Origin: Streptococcus iniae
Lineage (GTDB): Bacteria; Bacillota; Bacilli; Lactobacillales; Streptococcaceae
NCBI RefSeq assembly: GCF_030732225.1
Contig: NZ_CP132230.1
Coordinates: forward strand, 586,001 to 650,000
Reading direction: 5' to 3'
DNA length: 64,000 nt
Numbering within the stretch: the first letter of the stretch is position 1; every line of letters starts with the position of its first letter. Positions 19,591-27,594 of this stretch are shown in pieces. The notes beneath the pieces are model-generated. The model had not been told where the DNA came from, ran no database searches, and was given only the letters and a program-made list of their open reading frames with translations. The translations under genes and the position numbers were made by a program.

Positions 19591-20462
19591 TGGATAAGTT
19601 ACAAGGAATTGATGATGCTATTCGTCGTTACTATGATACAGCGCCTTTTGTTGTATCAGAAAGCCTAATTGAAGCTATTCTTTATTCTGTTGATGCTGGG
19701 GGTAAACGTATTCGACCTCTACTGTTACTAGAATTACTAGAAGGATTTGGCGTGACGCTAACAGATGCTCATTATGATGTGGCAGCTGCTTTAGAAATGA
19801 TTCACACTGGTAGTCTTATTCATGATGATCTTCCAGCTATGGATAATGATGACTACCGTAGGGGACGTTTAACCAGTCATAAACAATATGATGAAGCGAC
19901 AGCTATTTTAGCAGGTGATAGTCTTTTTTTAGACCCCTTTGGCTTATTAGCTAAAGCTCAATTACCTGCTCATATTTTGATTAGGCTAGTAAAAGAACTA
20001 TCAGCTGCATCAGGGACCTTTGGTATGGTCGGTGGGCAAATGCTGGATATGCAAGCTGAAGGTCAAAAATTAGATGTTATAGAATTATCAATTATTCATG
20101 CTAATAAAACAGGACAGTTACTAGCTTTTCCATTTATGGCAGCAGGCTTAATTACAGAACAAGAAGAAAAAATCACGCAAAGACTTCATCAAGCAGGTCT
20201 ACTGATTGGTCACGCCTTTCAAGTTAGAGATGATATTTTAGACCTTACTGCTAGCTTTGATCAACTTGGTAAAACACCTCAAAAAGATCTCCAAGCACAG
20301 AAATCAACCTACCCAAGTTTACTGGGCTTAGAGCAATCTTACTTTGTTTTAAATGATTCCTTGGATCAGGCTCAAAGGATTTTTGCTGATTTGCATCAAC
20401 GAGTTGGTTTTGATGCAACTACCATACATGACATGATAGAAAGGTTGCGACTAAATGCCTAA
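19590..20462 (+). CDS. ispA: Polyprenyl (geranyl/farnesyl) diphosphate synthase
   Basis: 290-residue trans-prenyl transferase that makes farnesyl diphosphate for undecaprenyl lipid synthesis. First Asp-rich motif in HDDLPAMDNDDYRRGR (about 78-93), second in FQVRDDILDLTAS (about 210-222), and the GGKRIRP substrate motif (about 36-42). Overlaps xseB and tlyA, the standard streptococcal order. Confidence 0.95.
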   Translation: MDKLQGIDDAIRRYYDTAPFVVSESLIEAILYSVDAGGKRIRPLLLLELLEGFGVTLTDAHYDVAAALEMIHTGSLIHDDLPAMDNDDYRRGRLTSHKQYDEATAILAGDSLFLDPFGLLAKAQLPAHILIRLVKELSAASGTFGMVGGQMLDMQAEGQKLDVIELSIIHANKTGQLLAFPFMAAGLITEQEEKITQRLHQAGLLIGHAFQVRDDILDLTASFDQLGKTPQKDLQAQKSTYPSLLGLEQSYFVLNDSLDQAQRIFADLHQRVGFDATTIHDMIERLRLNA

Positions 20463-21282
20463 AGAAAGAGTAGATGTCCTAGCCTATAAGCAAGGGTTAT
20501 TTGATACTAGAGAACAAGCTAAAAGAGGTGTTATGGCTGGTCTTGTCGTCTCATTACTCAATGGGGAGCGGTATGATAAACCAGGAGAAAAAATTGATGA
20601 AGCAACTGAACTTAAACTAAAAGGTGAAAAACTGAAATATGTTAGCCGTGGTGGTCTTAAACTTGAAAAAGCTTTAGAGGTTTTTGGTATTTCTGTTAGT
20701 GATATGACAACTATTGATATTGGTGCCTCAACAGGTGGCTTCACAGATGTCATGTTGCAAGCAGGTGCAAGGTTGGTTTATGCTGTTGATGTGGGAACCA
20801 ATCAATTGGTTTGGAAGTTGCGTCAAGACCAACGGGTGCGTAGTATGGAACAATATAATTTTCGCTATGCACAATTAGCAGATTTTATGGAAGGTCAACC
20901 TTCCTTTGCAAGTATTGATGTTTCTTTTATTTCCTTGAATTTAATTTTACCAGCATTGCAAGAAATTCTTGCTGATAAAGGACAAGTGGTTGCCTTAGTT
21001 AAGCCACAGTTTGAAGCAGGCAGAGAGCAAATTGGAAAAAATGGAATTGTTAAAGACGCTAAGATTCATGAATTTGTTTTAAAAAATGTCATGCATTTTG
21101 CTCAAAATAACGGATTTACAGTTAAAGGCTTAGATTTTTCACCAATTCAAGGTGGCCATGGTAATATTGAATTTTTAGCCCACTTAGAAAAAACATCACA
21201 TCCTCAATCACTGGATTTACAAGTTGTTGAGGAAATCGTTGAAAAAGCACATAAGGAATTTAATCGACATGAAGAAGAATGA
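20455..21282 (+). CDS. tlyA: TlyA-family rRNA methyltransferase
   Basis: 275-residue protein with an N-terminal S4 RNA-binding domain (about 3-65; RVDVLAYKQGLFDTREQAKR) and a FtsJ-like SAM methyltransferase domain (DIGASTGGFTDVMLQAGA, about 85-102; KPQFEAG). Mycobacterial TlyA makes 2'-O-methyl marks on 16S and 23S rRNA and was first named a haemolysin; rRNA methylation is the likelier role here. Overlaps ispA by 8 bp and argR by 14 bp. Confidence 0.92.
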   Translation: MPKERVDVLAYKQGLFDTREQAKRGVMAGLVVSLLNGERYDKPGEKIDEATELKLKGEKLKYVSRGGLKLEKALEVFGISVSDMTTIDIGASTGGFTDVMLQAGARLVYAVDVGTNQLVWKLRQDQRVRSMEQYNFRYAQLADFMEGQPSFASIDVSFISLNLILPALQEILADKGQVVALVKPQFEAGREQIGKNGIVKDAKIHEFVLKNVMHFAQNNGFTVKGLDFSPIQGGHGNIEFLAHLEKTSHPQSLDLQVVEEIVEKAHKEFNRHEEE

Positions 21283-21736
21283 ACGTTTAGATTTGATTAA
21301 AAAAATGGTTTTATCCCATGATATTGAAACACAGCATGAATTGCTAGCATTATTAAAAAATCATGGTTTAGAGTTAACGCAAGCTACCATTTCTCGAGAT
21401 ATGAATGAAATTGGTATTGTTAAGATTCCGTCTGGATCAGGTCCCTATATTTATGGCTTATCTCAGGATAGTGGTAAAAAAATTTCTCAACGCCCTGTCT
21501 CTATTCGCAGTACAATTTTACAAGTATCAGAGGAGCATGAGAGTCTTAAGTACCATCTTTACCTTAAGGTAACCCCTGGAAATGCAATGCTTATTAAGCG
21601 TTACTTGTTTACAGACTTTGCAGATAGACTCTTTAGTGTTATTGCTGATGATGACAGTATTCAAATTATTAGTAAAACACCTGAAGATACAACATATATT
21701 CGTCAACAAGTTCAAAAATGGATGAAGGATAAATAA
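21269..21736 (+). CDS. argR: ArgR/AhrC-family arginine repressor
   Basis: 155-residue arginine-responsive regulator. The N-terminal winged helix covers about 1-70 (LELTQATISRDMNEIGIVKI is the recognition region), the C-terminal hexamerisation and Arg-binding part about 80-150 (GNAMLIKRYLF, then IAGDD-like IADDDSIQII). I chose the ATG at 21269 because AAGGAA lies upstream and the family begins MKKxxR. Streptococci carry several ArgR paralogues; a copy beside recN is the usual ahrC/argR-type locus, and I cannot tell which paralogue this is. Confidence 0.92.
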   Translation: MKKNERLDLIKKMVLSHDIETQHELLALLKNHGLELTQATISRDMNEIGIVKIPSGSGPYIYGLSQDSGKKISQRPVSIRSTILQVSEEHESLKYHLYLKVTPGNAMLIKRYLFTDFADRLFSVIADDDSIQIISKTPEDTTYIRQQVQKWMKDK

Positions 21737-21757
21737 TCTCAAGAGAGGATTGAATGC

Positions 21758-23416
21758 ATGCTACTTGAAATTTCCATAAAAAATTTCGCAATTATTGAAG
21801 AAATTTCCTTGCAATTTGATAATGGAATGACAGTACTTACTGGTGAAACAGGAGCTGGTAAATCTATTATCATTGATGCTATGAATATGATGCTTGGGGC
21901 GCGTGCAAGTACAGAAGTGATTAGACATGGGGCTCAAAAGGCTGAAATTGAAGGTTTCTTTTCATTAGGGGAAAATCAAGCACTCCAAGAAGTTTTACAG
22001 GAAAATGGATTGGAACTTTCTGATGATTTGGTTATCCGAAGAGAAATTTTTGCTAATGGGCGAAGTGTCAGTCGCATTAATGGTCAAATGGTCAATTTGG
22101 CAACACTTAAACAAGTCGGTCAGTTTTTAGTGGATATTCACGGACAGCATGACCAAGAAGACCTAATGAAGGCTAGTCACCATCAGGCAATCTTAGATGC
22201 TTTTGGTGATAGTCATTTTAAAGCTGTTAAGTTGACCTACCAAGAGCTTTTTGATCAGTATAAGAGCTTACGCAAAAAAGTCATTGATAAACAAAAAAAT
22301 GAGCGTGACCATAAAGAAAGAATTGACATGCTTTCTTTCCAAATGGCAGAAATTGAAGCTGCAGATTTAAAACGTGGTGAAGACCAAGCCCTAATCAAAG
22401 AGCGTGATCGATTACTTAACCATAAAAATATCGCTGATACGTTGACAAATGCTTATGTCATGTTGGATAATGAGGAATTCTCAAGTTTATCAAATATGAG
22501 ATCAGCCATGAATGACTTGATGTCAATTGAAGATTATGATCCTGACTATAAGACCATGTCATCAAGTGTTTCAGAAGCCTATTACATTTTAGAAGAAGTA
22601 ACAAAGCAGCTAGCTGATACAATTGACAACCTTGATTTTGATGGGGCAAGATTGCAAGAGATTGAAGCTCGTCTAGATATCATTAATAGCCTTAGCCGTA
22701 AATATGGGGGGCAGGTTGATGATATTTTGGATTATTACAATAATAGCCTTAAGGAATACCAACTCCTATCAGGTGGAGATGTGTCAACAGGTGATATTGA
22801 AAAAGCACTCAAACAGTTAGAAAAAGACCTTTTACAAGCGGCTAGTGATCTAAGTAAACATCGTCATCAATTGGCCTTGCAACTTGAGACTGACATTAAA
22901 AATGAACTTAAAGAGCTTTATATGGAAAAAGCTGATTTTAAAGTGAATTTTCAAGCTTCGAAATTTAACCGTCAGGGGAATGAGAGCATTGAATTTTACA
23001 TCATGACAAACCCTGGTGAAGGCTTTAAACCACTTGTGAAAGTGGCTTCTGGTGGGGAATTATCTCGTCTCATGTTAGCTATTAAATCAGCCGTTTCACA
23101 AAAAGAGGACAAGACGAGTATTGTTTTTGATGAGGTTGATACTGGTGTGTCCGGTCGTGTGGCGCAAGCTATTGCCCAAAAAATCTATAAAATTGGTCAG
23201 CATGGTCAAGTCTTAGCTATCTCACATTTGCCTCAGGTTATTGCAATTGCTGATTACCAATTCTTTATTTCTAAAGAAAGTAAGGAAGATAGCACAGTTT
23301 CAAGAGTGTCTCTTTTGACTTTTGAAGAGCGTGTTGAGGAGATTGCTAAAATGATTGCAGGGCATGATATTACAGAAACAGCAAGACAACAAGCGAAAGA
23401 CTTATTACAAAAATAG
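21758..23416 (+). CDS. recN: DNA repair protein RecN
   Basis: 552-residue SMC-like ATPase that acts early at double-strand breaks. Walker A GETGAGKSII (29-38), a central coiled coil, the signature VASGGELSRLMLAIK, Walker B IVFDEVDTGVSG, and the C-terminal ISHLPQVIAIAD. It is the last gene of the xseA block. The following terminator appears to be split by an IS3 element. Confidence 0.97.
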   Translation: MLLEISIKNFAIIEEISLQFDNGMTVLTGETGAGKSIIIDAMNMMLGARASTEVIRHGAQKAEIEGFFSLGENQALQEVLQENGLELSDDLVIRREIFANGRSVSRINGQMVNLATLKQVGQFLVDIHGQHDQEDLMKASHHQAILDAFGDSHFKAVKLTYQELFDQYKSLRKKVIDKQKNERDHKERIDMLSFQMAEIEAADLKRGEDQALIKERDRLLNHKNIADTLTNAYVMLDNEEFSSLSNMRSAMNDLMSIEDYDPDYKTMSSSVSEAYYILEEVTKQLADTIDNLDFDGARLQEIEARLDIINSLSRKYGGQVDDILDYYNNSLKEYQLLSGGDVSTGDIEKALKQLEKDLLQAASDLSKHRHQLALQLETDIKNELKELYMEKADFKVNFQASKFNRQGNESIEFYIMTNPGEGFKPLVKVASGGELSRLMLAIKSAVSQKEDKTSIVFDEVDTGVSGRVAQAIAQKIYKIGQHGQVLAISHLPQVIAIADYQFFISKESKEDSTVSRVSLLTFEERVEEIAKMIAGHDITETARQQAKDLLQK

Positions 23417-23420
23417 AGAG

Positions 23421-23442
23421 AATCGGCACTGCCCCCATCAAA
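23421..23442 (+). terminator. Left half of the recN terminator (split by IS3)
   Basis: Bases 23425-23442 (GGCACTGCCCCCATCAAA) are largely complementary to 24655-24672 on the other side of the IS, and an outer AGAGAG pairs with CTCTCTTTTTT at 24678-24688. Together they make a terminator hairpin whose loop received the IS. Confidence 0.6.
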
Positions 23443-23456
23443 TGAGACAGAAGAAA

Positions 23457-23498
23457 AACACTCCTGAAGAAATCTAGTAAACTAGAAACAGGAGTGTT
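23457..23498 (+). promoter_or_regulatory. Hairpin covering the orfA ribosome site
   Basis: AACACTCCTG (23457-23466) pairs with CAGGAGTGTT (23489-23498), with an inner stem TCTAGT/ACTAGA. The orfA SD AGGAG (23490-23494) is inside the distal arm, so long read-through RNAs would hide it. Confidence 0.55.
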
Positions 23499-23503
23499 TT
23501 ATT

Positions 23504-23794
23504 ATGGTCAAAAAAGCTTATTCATTAGAAACGAAGTTATCTTGCATCGAGATGAAGAATGTAGGCAAGTCAAACAAGGTCATTATGGAGACCTTAGGTA
23601 TCAAAAATGATAGTCAAATCTATACTTGGATGAAATGGTATGAAAAGGATGAATTGCACCGTTTCCACCAACCTGTAGGTAAACAATATACTTACGGACA
23701 AGGTATGGAACAACTCTCTGAAATAGAACAGTTACGACTTCAGGTGGATCTCTTAAAAAAGTATCGAAGCTTGATAAGAAAATCGACAAAGTGA
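23504..23794 (+). CDS. IS3 OrfA (helix-turn-helix)
   Basis: 96-residue IS3-type OrfA with an N-terminal helix-turn-helix (YSLETKLSCIEMKNVGKSNK, then VIMETLGIKNDSQIYTWMKW) and a C-terminal leucine zipper (EIEQLRLQVDLLKK). Heptamer A-AAA-AAG at 23755-23761 is in the correct phase for -1 slippage; after it the -1 frame stays open into orfB, giving the OrfAB transposase. Confidence 0.88.
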   Translation: MVKKAYSLETKLSCIEMKNVGKSNKVIMETLGIKNDSQIYTWMKWYEKDELHRFHQPVGKQYTYGQGMEQLSEIEQLRLQVDLLKKYRSLIRKSTK

Positions 23795-24633
23795 CCCTTA
23801 TCAAGCTTGTGGAAGACTATAAGAATATTTACCCCGTTTCCGTTATTCTAAATTGTTTTGGTGTCAGACGGTCTACCTTTTACCGTTGGAAAAAGAAAAG
23901 GGAGACGCCACAGAAAAGAGATGTCATAGTTGAAACCATTGAGCTACTCTGCATGGAGAATCACTTTATTTATGGTTATCGTACCATTACACGATTGCTC
24001 AAGAAGACCTATGGATTGACTATTAATGCTAAGAAGGTCTATCGTATCATGAAAACTAATGGCTGGCTTTGTCGTACACGTCCAAAGAAATCTCCCAATC
24101 TGGGCAAACCCTATTATGTGACGGGAAATAAATTAAATCGGAATTTCCAAGCCGATAAGCCATTGGAAAAGCTTGTAACGGATATTACCTACCTATATTT
24201 CGGAAACTGTAAATTGTATCTCTCTTCAATTATGGACCTCTATAACCGAGAGATTATAGCTTATACTATCTCAGATTGTCAGGACACAGATTTTGTACTA
24301 GACACCCTTAATCAACTGAAATTACCCAATGGAGCACTCTTACACAGCGATCAGGGCTCAGTCTACACTTCTAAGGCTTACTATCAGGCTTGCACGGAAA
24401 AAGGCATCACCCGCTCTATGTCCCGTAAGGGAACACCAGCAGATAATGCCTGTATTGAATGGTTTCACTCCGTCCTAAAGACTGAAACCTTTTATCTCCA
24501 TGATAGGAGAAAATACAACAAGGATAGTATAACAAATATTGTTAAAAATTACATTATATTTTATAATGAAACTAGAATTCAACAGAGATTAAACGACCAG
24601 CCTCCTGTACAGTACAGGAAACTGATCGCGTGA
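23791..24633 (+). CDS. IS3 OrfB (DDE integrase domain)
   Basis: 280-residue rve-type catalytic part. DDE residues: D in KLVTDITYLYF, D in LLHSDQGSVYTS, E in NACIEWFHSVLKTE. The frame is open from 23761, so the true product is probably the OrfAB fusion made by frameshifting at 23755-23761; the GTG at 23791 may also be used. Typical IS150-subgroup ending QRLNDQPPVQYRKLIA. Confidence 0.9.
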   Translation: MTLIKLVEDYKNIYPVSVILNCFGVRRSTFYRWKKKRETPQKRDVIVETIELLCMENHFIYGYRTITRLLKKTYGLTINAKKVYRIMKTNGWLCRTRPKKSPNLGKPYYVTGNKLNRNFQADKPLEKLVTDITYLYFGNCKLYLSSIMDLYNREIIAYTISDCQDTDFVLDTLNQLKLPNGALLHSDQGSVYTSKAYYQACTEKGITRSMSRKGTPADNACIEWFHSVLKTETFYLHDRRKYNKDSITNIVKNYIIFYNETRIQQRLNDQPPVQYRKLIA

Positions 24634-24654
24634 AAGTGTTTTTCTTCTGTCCCA

Positions 24655-24692
24655 CTATTGGGGTGCAGCGCCATCACCTCTCTTTTTTGTTT
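24655..24692 (+). terminator. Right half of the recN terminator (split by IS3)
   Basis: Complement of 23421-23442, ending in CTCTCTTTTTTG. It can no longer pair efficiently with the left half across 1.2 kb. Confidence 0.55.
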
Positions 24693-24730
24693 TTAGGGGG
24701 ATCAATTCGTCTGCTAAAGAAGGTGAGTTT

Positions 24731-24759
24731 TTGATTTATTGGCTAATCAGTGCTAAAAT
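24731..24759 (+). promoter_or_regulatory. Promoter of the degV operon
   Basis: TTGATT (24731-24736), 17-bp spacer, TAAAAT (24754-24759) with TG at 24751-24752. Confidence 0.75.
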
Positions 24760-24797
24760 AAAGTGACATGAATCTCATGATAGAATGGAAGGAAAAA

Positions 24798-25637
24798 ATG
24801 GGAAAAATTAAAATTGTGACCGATTCATCCCTAACAATTGAACCGGAATTAATTGAAAAATATGACATTACAGTTGTTCCCCTATCAGTAATGGTGGATG
24901 GTAAACTGTATTCTGATAATGACTTAAAAGCAGAAGGCCAATTTCTAAAATTAATGCAAAATAGCAAAGAGCTTCCTAAAACTAGCCAGCCCCCAGTAGG
25001 GTTATTTGCACAGTACTATGAACAATTACAGGCTGATGGGGCGAAAGAGATTATTGCCATCCACCTTACGCCAGCTTTGTCGGGGACTATTGAAGCATCG
25101 CGCCAAGGCGCAACAATTGCTGGCGCTAATGTTCATGTGCTGGATTCAGGATTTACTGACCAGGCCATGAAATACCAAGTGATTGAAGCTGCAAAAATGG
25201 CACAAGAAGGAGCAGAACTGTCTGACATCCTGACAAAAATTGAAGACATCAAAAAAAATACCAAACTGTTTATTGGTGTTTCTACCCTAGAAAATCTTGT
25301 TAAAGGTGGAAGAATTGGTCGAGTAACAGGAGCAATTACAAGTTTGCTTAACATTCGACTGTTAATGGAGTTGAAGGATTCTGAATTAAAACCGATTGCT
25401 AAAGGACGAGGAAATAAAACATTTTTGAAATGGTTAGATAATTATATGACAGATACCCTTGATAAAACGATTAAAGAATTAAGCATTTCCTACGCAGGAG
25501 ACCGCACTTTGGCGCAACAATTGCAAGAAAAATTGGCGAGCGTTTACAGTGGTCCAATTGCAGTATTAGAAACGGGATCTATTATTCAAACCCACACTGG
25601 TGAAGGGGCATTCGCCATTATGATAAGATATGATTAA
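24798..25637 (+). CDS. DegV-family fatty-acid-binding protein
   Basis: 279-residue DegV protein. In Gram-positives such FakB-like proteins bind fatty acids for phosphorylation by FakA. The N-terminal [15 protein letters not shown] motif, the central TSQPPVG segment and the C-terminal [11 protein letters not shown] are family hallmarks. I chose the ATG at 24798 with SD GGAAGG; an ATG at 24768 would lie only 8 bases after the -10. The downstream hydrolase overlaps by 8 bp. Confidence 0.9.
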   Translation: MGKIKIVTDSSLTIEPELIEKYDITVVPLSVMVDGKLYSDNDLKAEGQFLKLMQNSKELPKTSQPPVGLFAQYYEQLQADGAKEIIAIHLTPALSGTIEASRQGATIAGANVHVLDSGFTDQAMKYQVIEAAKMAQEGAELSDILTKIEDIKKNTKLFIGVSTLENLVKGGRIGRVTGAITSLLNIRLLMELKDSELKPIAKGRGNKTFLKWLDNYMTDTLDKTIKELSISYAGDRTLAQQLQEKLASVYSGPIAVLETGSIIQTHTGEGAFAIMIRYD

Positions 25638-26469
25638 AACACTTCTTAAAACTAGTCTGGGCTTTTTGCTCATGCTTGCCATGTCTTTTTTCGTTTTAAA
25701 TCTGTTGATACCAGAATCGAAATCACAAGTTAAAAAAGGTGATTTATTACAGCACGAAAATCGGACCTTCAACTATATTGCAATTGGTGATTCCTTAACT
25801 GAAGGAGTTGGTGATTCAACAAATCAAGGTGGTTTTGTGCCAATACTTGCTAAAAATTTAGAAAGCCAGTATAACCTCAAAGTTACCTACCGTAATTATG
25901 GCATATCAGGCAATACCAGTAATCAGATTTTAGCAAGAATGCTTTCTGAGGATGTCATTCAAGAACAAGTGAAACAATCTGATTTAATGACCCTAACAGT
26001 TGGTGGCAATGATGTCATGGCTGTTATTCGGAAAAATTTGACTAATTTAAAACGTTCTAGTTTTGAAAAAGCTTCGCTTGCCTATCAAGATCGTTTACGT
26101 CAGATTATTGACTTAAGCAAAAAGGAAAATAAGCACCTTAGTATTTATATTCTAGGAATCTATAACCCTTTTTACCTTAATTTTCCAGAGATGACAGAGA
26201 TGCAAGATGTTATCGATAATTGGAATCAAAAGACTAAAGAAGTTACCCAAGAATATGACAAGGTCTATTTTGTTCCAATTAATGATCAGCTTTATAAAGG
26301 TGCTAATGGTGAAGAGGCTATTATTGAGCAAGATGGCAGTCAAAAAACAGTAATCAATGATGTTTTGTTTACAGGAGATCATTTCCATCCCAACACTATT
26401 GGTTATCACATTATGTCAGACAATGTTATGGAGGCAATTAAGAAACATGAAAAAAAACTTAACAATTAA
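25630..26469 (+). CDS. SGNH/GDSL-family hydrolase, membrane-anchored
   Basis: 279-residue secreted or anchored esterase/lipase-like protein. N-terminal hydrophobic anchor (about 8-27). SGNH blocks: block [15 protein letters not shown] (about 52-65, Ser in GDSL), block III VGGNDVM (Gly/Asn), block [12 protein letters not shown] (Asp and His). Catalytic set complete. Substrate unknown. It is between DegV and a YpmS-like gene in one operon, which suggests a lipid or envelope task. Confidence 0.88.
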   Translation: MIKTLLKTSLGFLLMLAMSFFVLNLLIPESKSQVKKGDLLQHENRTFNYIAIGDSLTEGVGDSTNQGGFVPILAKNLESQYNLKVTYRNYGISGNTSNQILARMLSEDVIQEQVKQSDLMTLTVGGNDVMAVIRKNLTNLKRSSFEKASLAYQDRLRQIIDLSKKENKHLSIYILGIYNPFYLNFPEMTEMQDVIDNWNQKTKEVTQEYDKVYFVPINDQLYKGANGEEAIIEQDGSQKTVINDVLFTGDHFHPNTIGYHIMSDNVMEAIKKHEKKLNN

Positions 26470-27037
26470 TTGGTGGAAGTGGGCCTGTTTATTACTACTT
26501 GCCTTCAATTTAGCCTTTGTAGCTGTGCTTGCCAGTCGTTTGATACAAGTTAGAGAAACAGAGAGTCAGCAATTGGTTCAATCTAAAGCGAAAAAAGTTA
26601 AAGTTGGAACGATTATCAGCAATCGTCAGCAAATCAATGACACGGTGGCTAGTTTTTTGCAAGCCTACCAAACAAAAGAGCTCAACTACAAACTTTATAC
26701 GACGAGTTCATCCATTGTATTTGAAGGAAAATACAAGTTACTTGGCTATGAAGTGCCCTTATATATCTATTTCCAACCAAGTCATTTAGAAAATGGGGCT
26801 ATTCAATTAGAAGTCACCTCGTTTTCGGCAGGGACTCTCCCTTTACCAGAAAGAGAAGTCCTGCAATATCTAAAGTCAACTTATAAACTGCCACACTTTG
26901 TGACAGTCAATCCTCAGAAGTCACTTCTAGTTGTTAATTTACAATCGATTGAAAACCAACAAGGACTTTATCTGGAATCTAAGAAAATTGACTTAGTTAA
27001 TAATGACATTAGCTTTGATATCTTTAAGAAATCGTAG
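26447..27037 (+). CDS. YpmS-family (DUF2140) membrane protein
   Basis: 196-residue protein with one N-terminal membrane helix (about 9-32, WKWACLLLLAFNLAFVAVLA) and an extracellular DUF2140 domain. In Bacillus and streptococci ypmS follows a GDSL hydrolase (ypmR), as here. Function unknown. I chose the ATG at 26447 (GGAGG at 26430-26434); it overlaps the end of the hydrolase. Confidence 0.85.
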   Translation: MKKNLTINWWKWACLLLLAFNLAFVAVLASRLIQVRETESQQLVQSKAKKVKVGTIISNRQQINDTVASFLQAYQTKELNYKLYTTSSSIVFEGKYKLLGYEVPLYIYFQPSHLENGAIQLEVTSFSAGTLPLPEREVLQYLKSTYKLPHFVTVNPQKSLLVVNLQSIENQQGLYLESKKIDLVNNDISFDIFKKS

Positions 27038-27053
27038 AAATAACGTTAAATAC

Positions 27054-27082
27054 TTGACCTATAAGCTTTTTTTAGATATGAT
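27054..27082 (+). promoter_or_regulatory. Promoter of hup
   Basis: TTGACC (27054-27059), 17-bp spacer, TATGAT (27077-27082). Confidence 0.7.
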
Positions 27083-27132
27083 TATAACTGTTAAAGCAAT
27101 AATGCTTATAAATTAATTGGAGGATTTGTTAA

Positions 27133-27408
27133 ATGGCTAACAAACAAGATTTAATCGCAAAAGTTGCAGAAGCAACTGAACTTACTAAAAAAGATTCAGC
27201 AGCAGCAGTTGACGCTGTATTCTCTGCAATTGAAGGCTTCCTTGCAGAAGGTGAAAAAGTTCAATTAATCGGTTTTGGTAACTTTGAAGTTCGCGAACGC
27301 GCAGCTCGTAAAGGTCGTAACCCACAAACTGGTGCAGAAATCGAAATCGCAGCATCAAAAGTTCCAGCATTCAAAGCTGGTAAAGCTCTTAAAGACGCTG
27401 TTAAATAA
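27133..27408 (+). CDS. hup: DNA-binding protein HU
   Basis: 91-residue nucleoid protein. HU signature [20 protein letters not shown] (about 46-65), which forms the DNA-binding arm, followed by [28 protein letters not shown] precedes the ATG. Single gene with its own promoter and a strong terminator. It is rich in GAA, AAA and GCA codons, as in highly expressed streptococcal genes. Confidence 0.97.
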   Translation: MANKQDLIAKVAEATELTKKDSAAAVDAVFSAIEGFLAEGEKVQLIGFGNFEVRERAARKGRNPQTGAEIEIAASKVPAFKAGKALKDAVK

Positions 27409-27421
27409 TAATTATAAAAAA

Positions 27422-27468
27422 ACCTTATCATTTCAACTGAAGTTGACCTTGATAAGGTCTTTTTTTTA
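27422..27468 (+). terminator. Terminator of hup
   Basis: ACCTTATCA (27422-27430) pairs with TGATAAGGT (27450-27458); an inner TCAACT/AGTTGA stem; then a 9-10 base T-run. Confidence 0.85.
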
Positions 27469-27518
27469 TTTTCATTGAAATTTTCTGAAAGGTATTATTT
27501 AGAATCGTTCCAAATTAC

Positions 27519-27547
27519 TTGACTTTTTTATTTAGAATAATTATAAT
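27519..27547 (+). promoter_or_regulatory. pmtA promoter with PerR box
   Basis: TTGACT (27519-27524), 17-bp spacer, TATAAT (27542-27547). The sequence TTAGAATAATTATAA (27532-27546) fits the PerR box TTANAATNATTNTAA and overlaps the -10, so PerR bound there would block RNA polymerase. Peroxide would relieve repression. Confidence 0.88.
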
Positions 27548-27594
27548 TAAGATAGATTAAAGAGTTTGATAACTTTCAAGTTGGAGGGATTAAA

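Larger units (their letters stand above)
23443..24654 (+). mobile_element. IS3-family insertion sequence (complete)
   Basis: 1,212-bp element with 20-bp terminal inverted repeats matching at 19 of 20 bases: TGAGACAGAAGAAAAACACT (23443-23462) and its complement at 24635-24654. Two overlapping genes, orfA and orfB, are joined by a -1 frameshift heptamer. No clear short direct repeat is visible at the outer edges. Both frames are intact. Confidence 0.9.
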
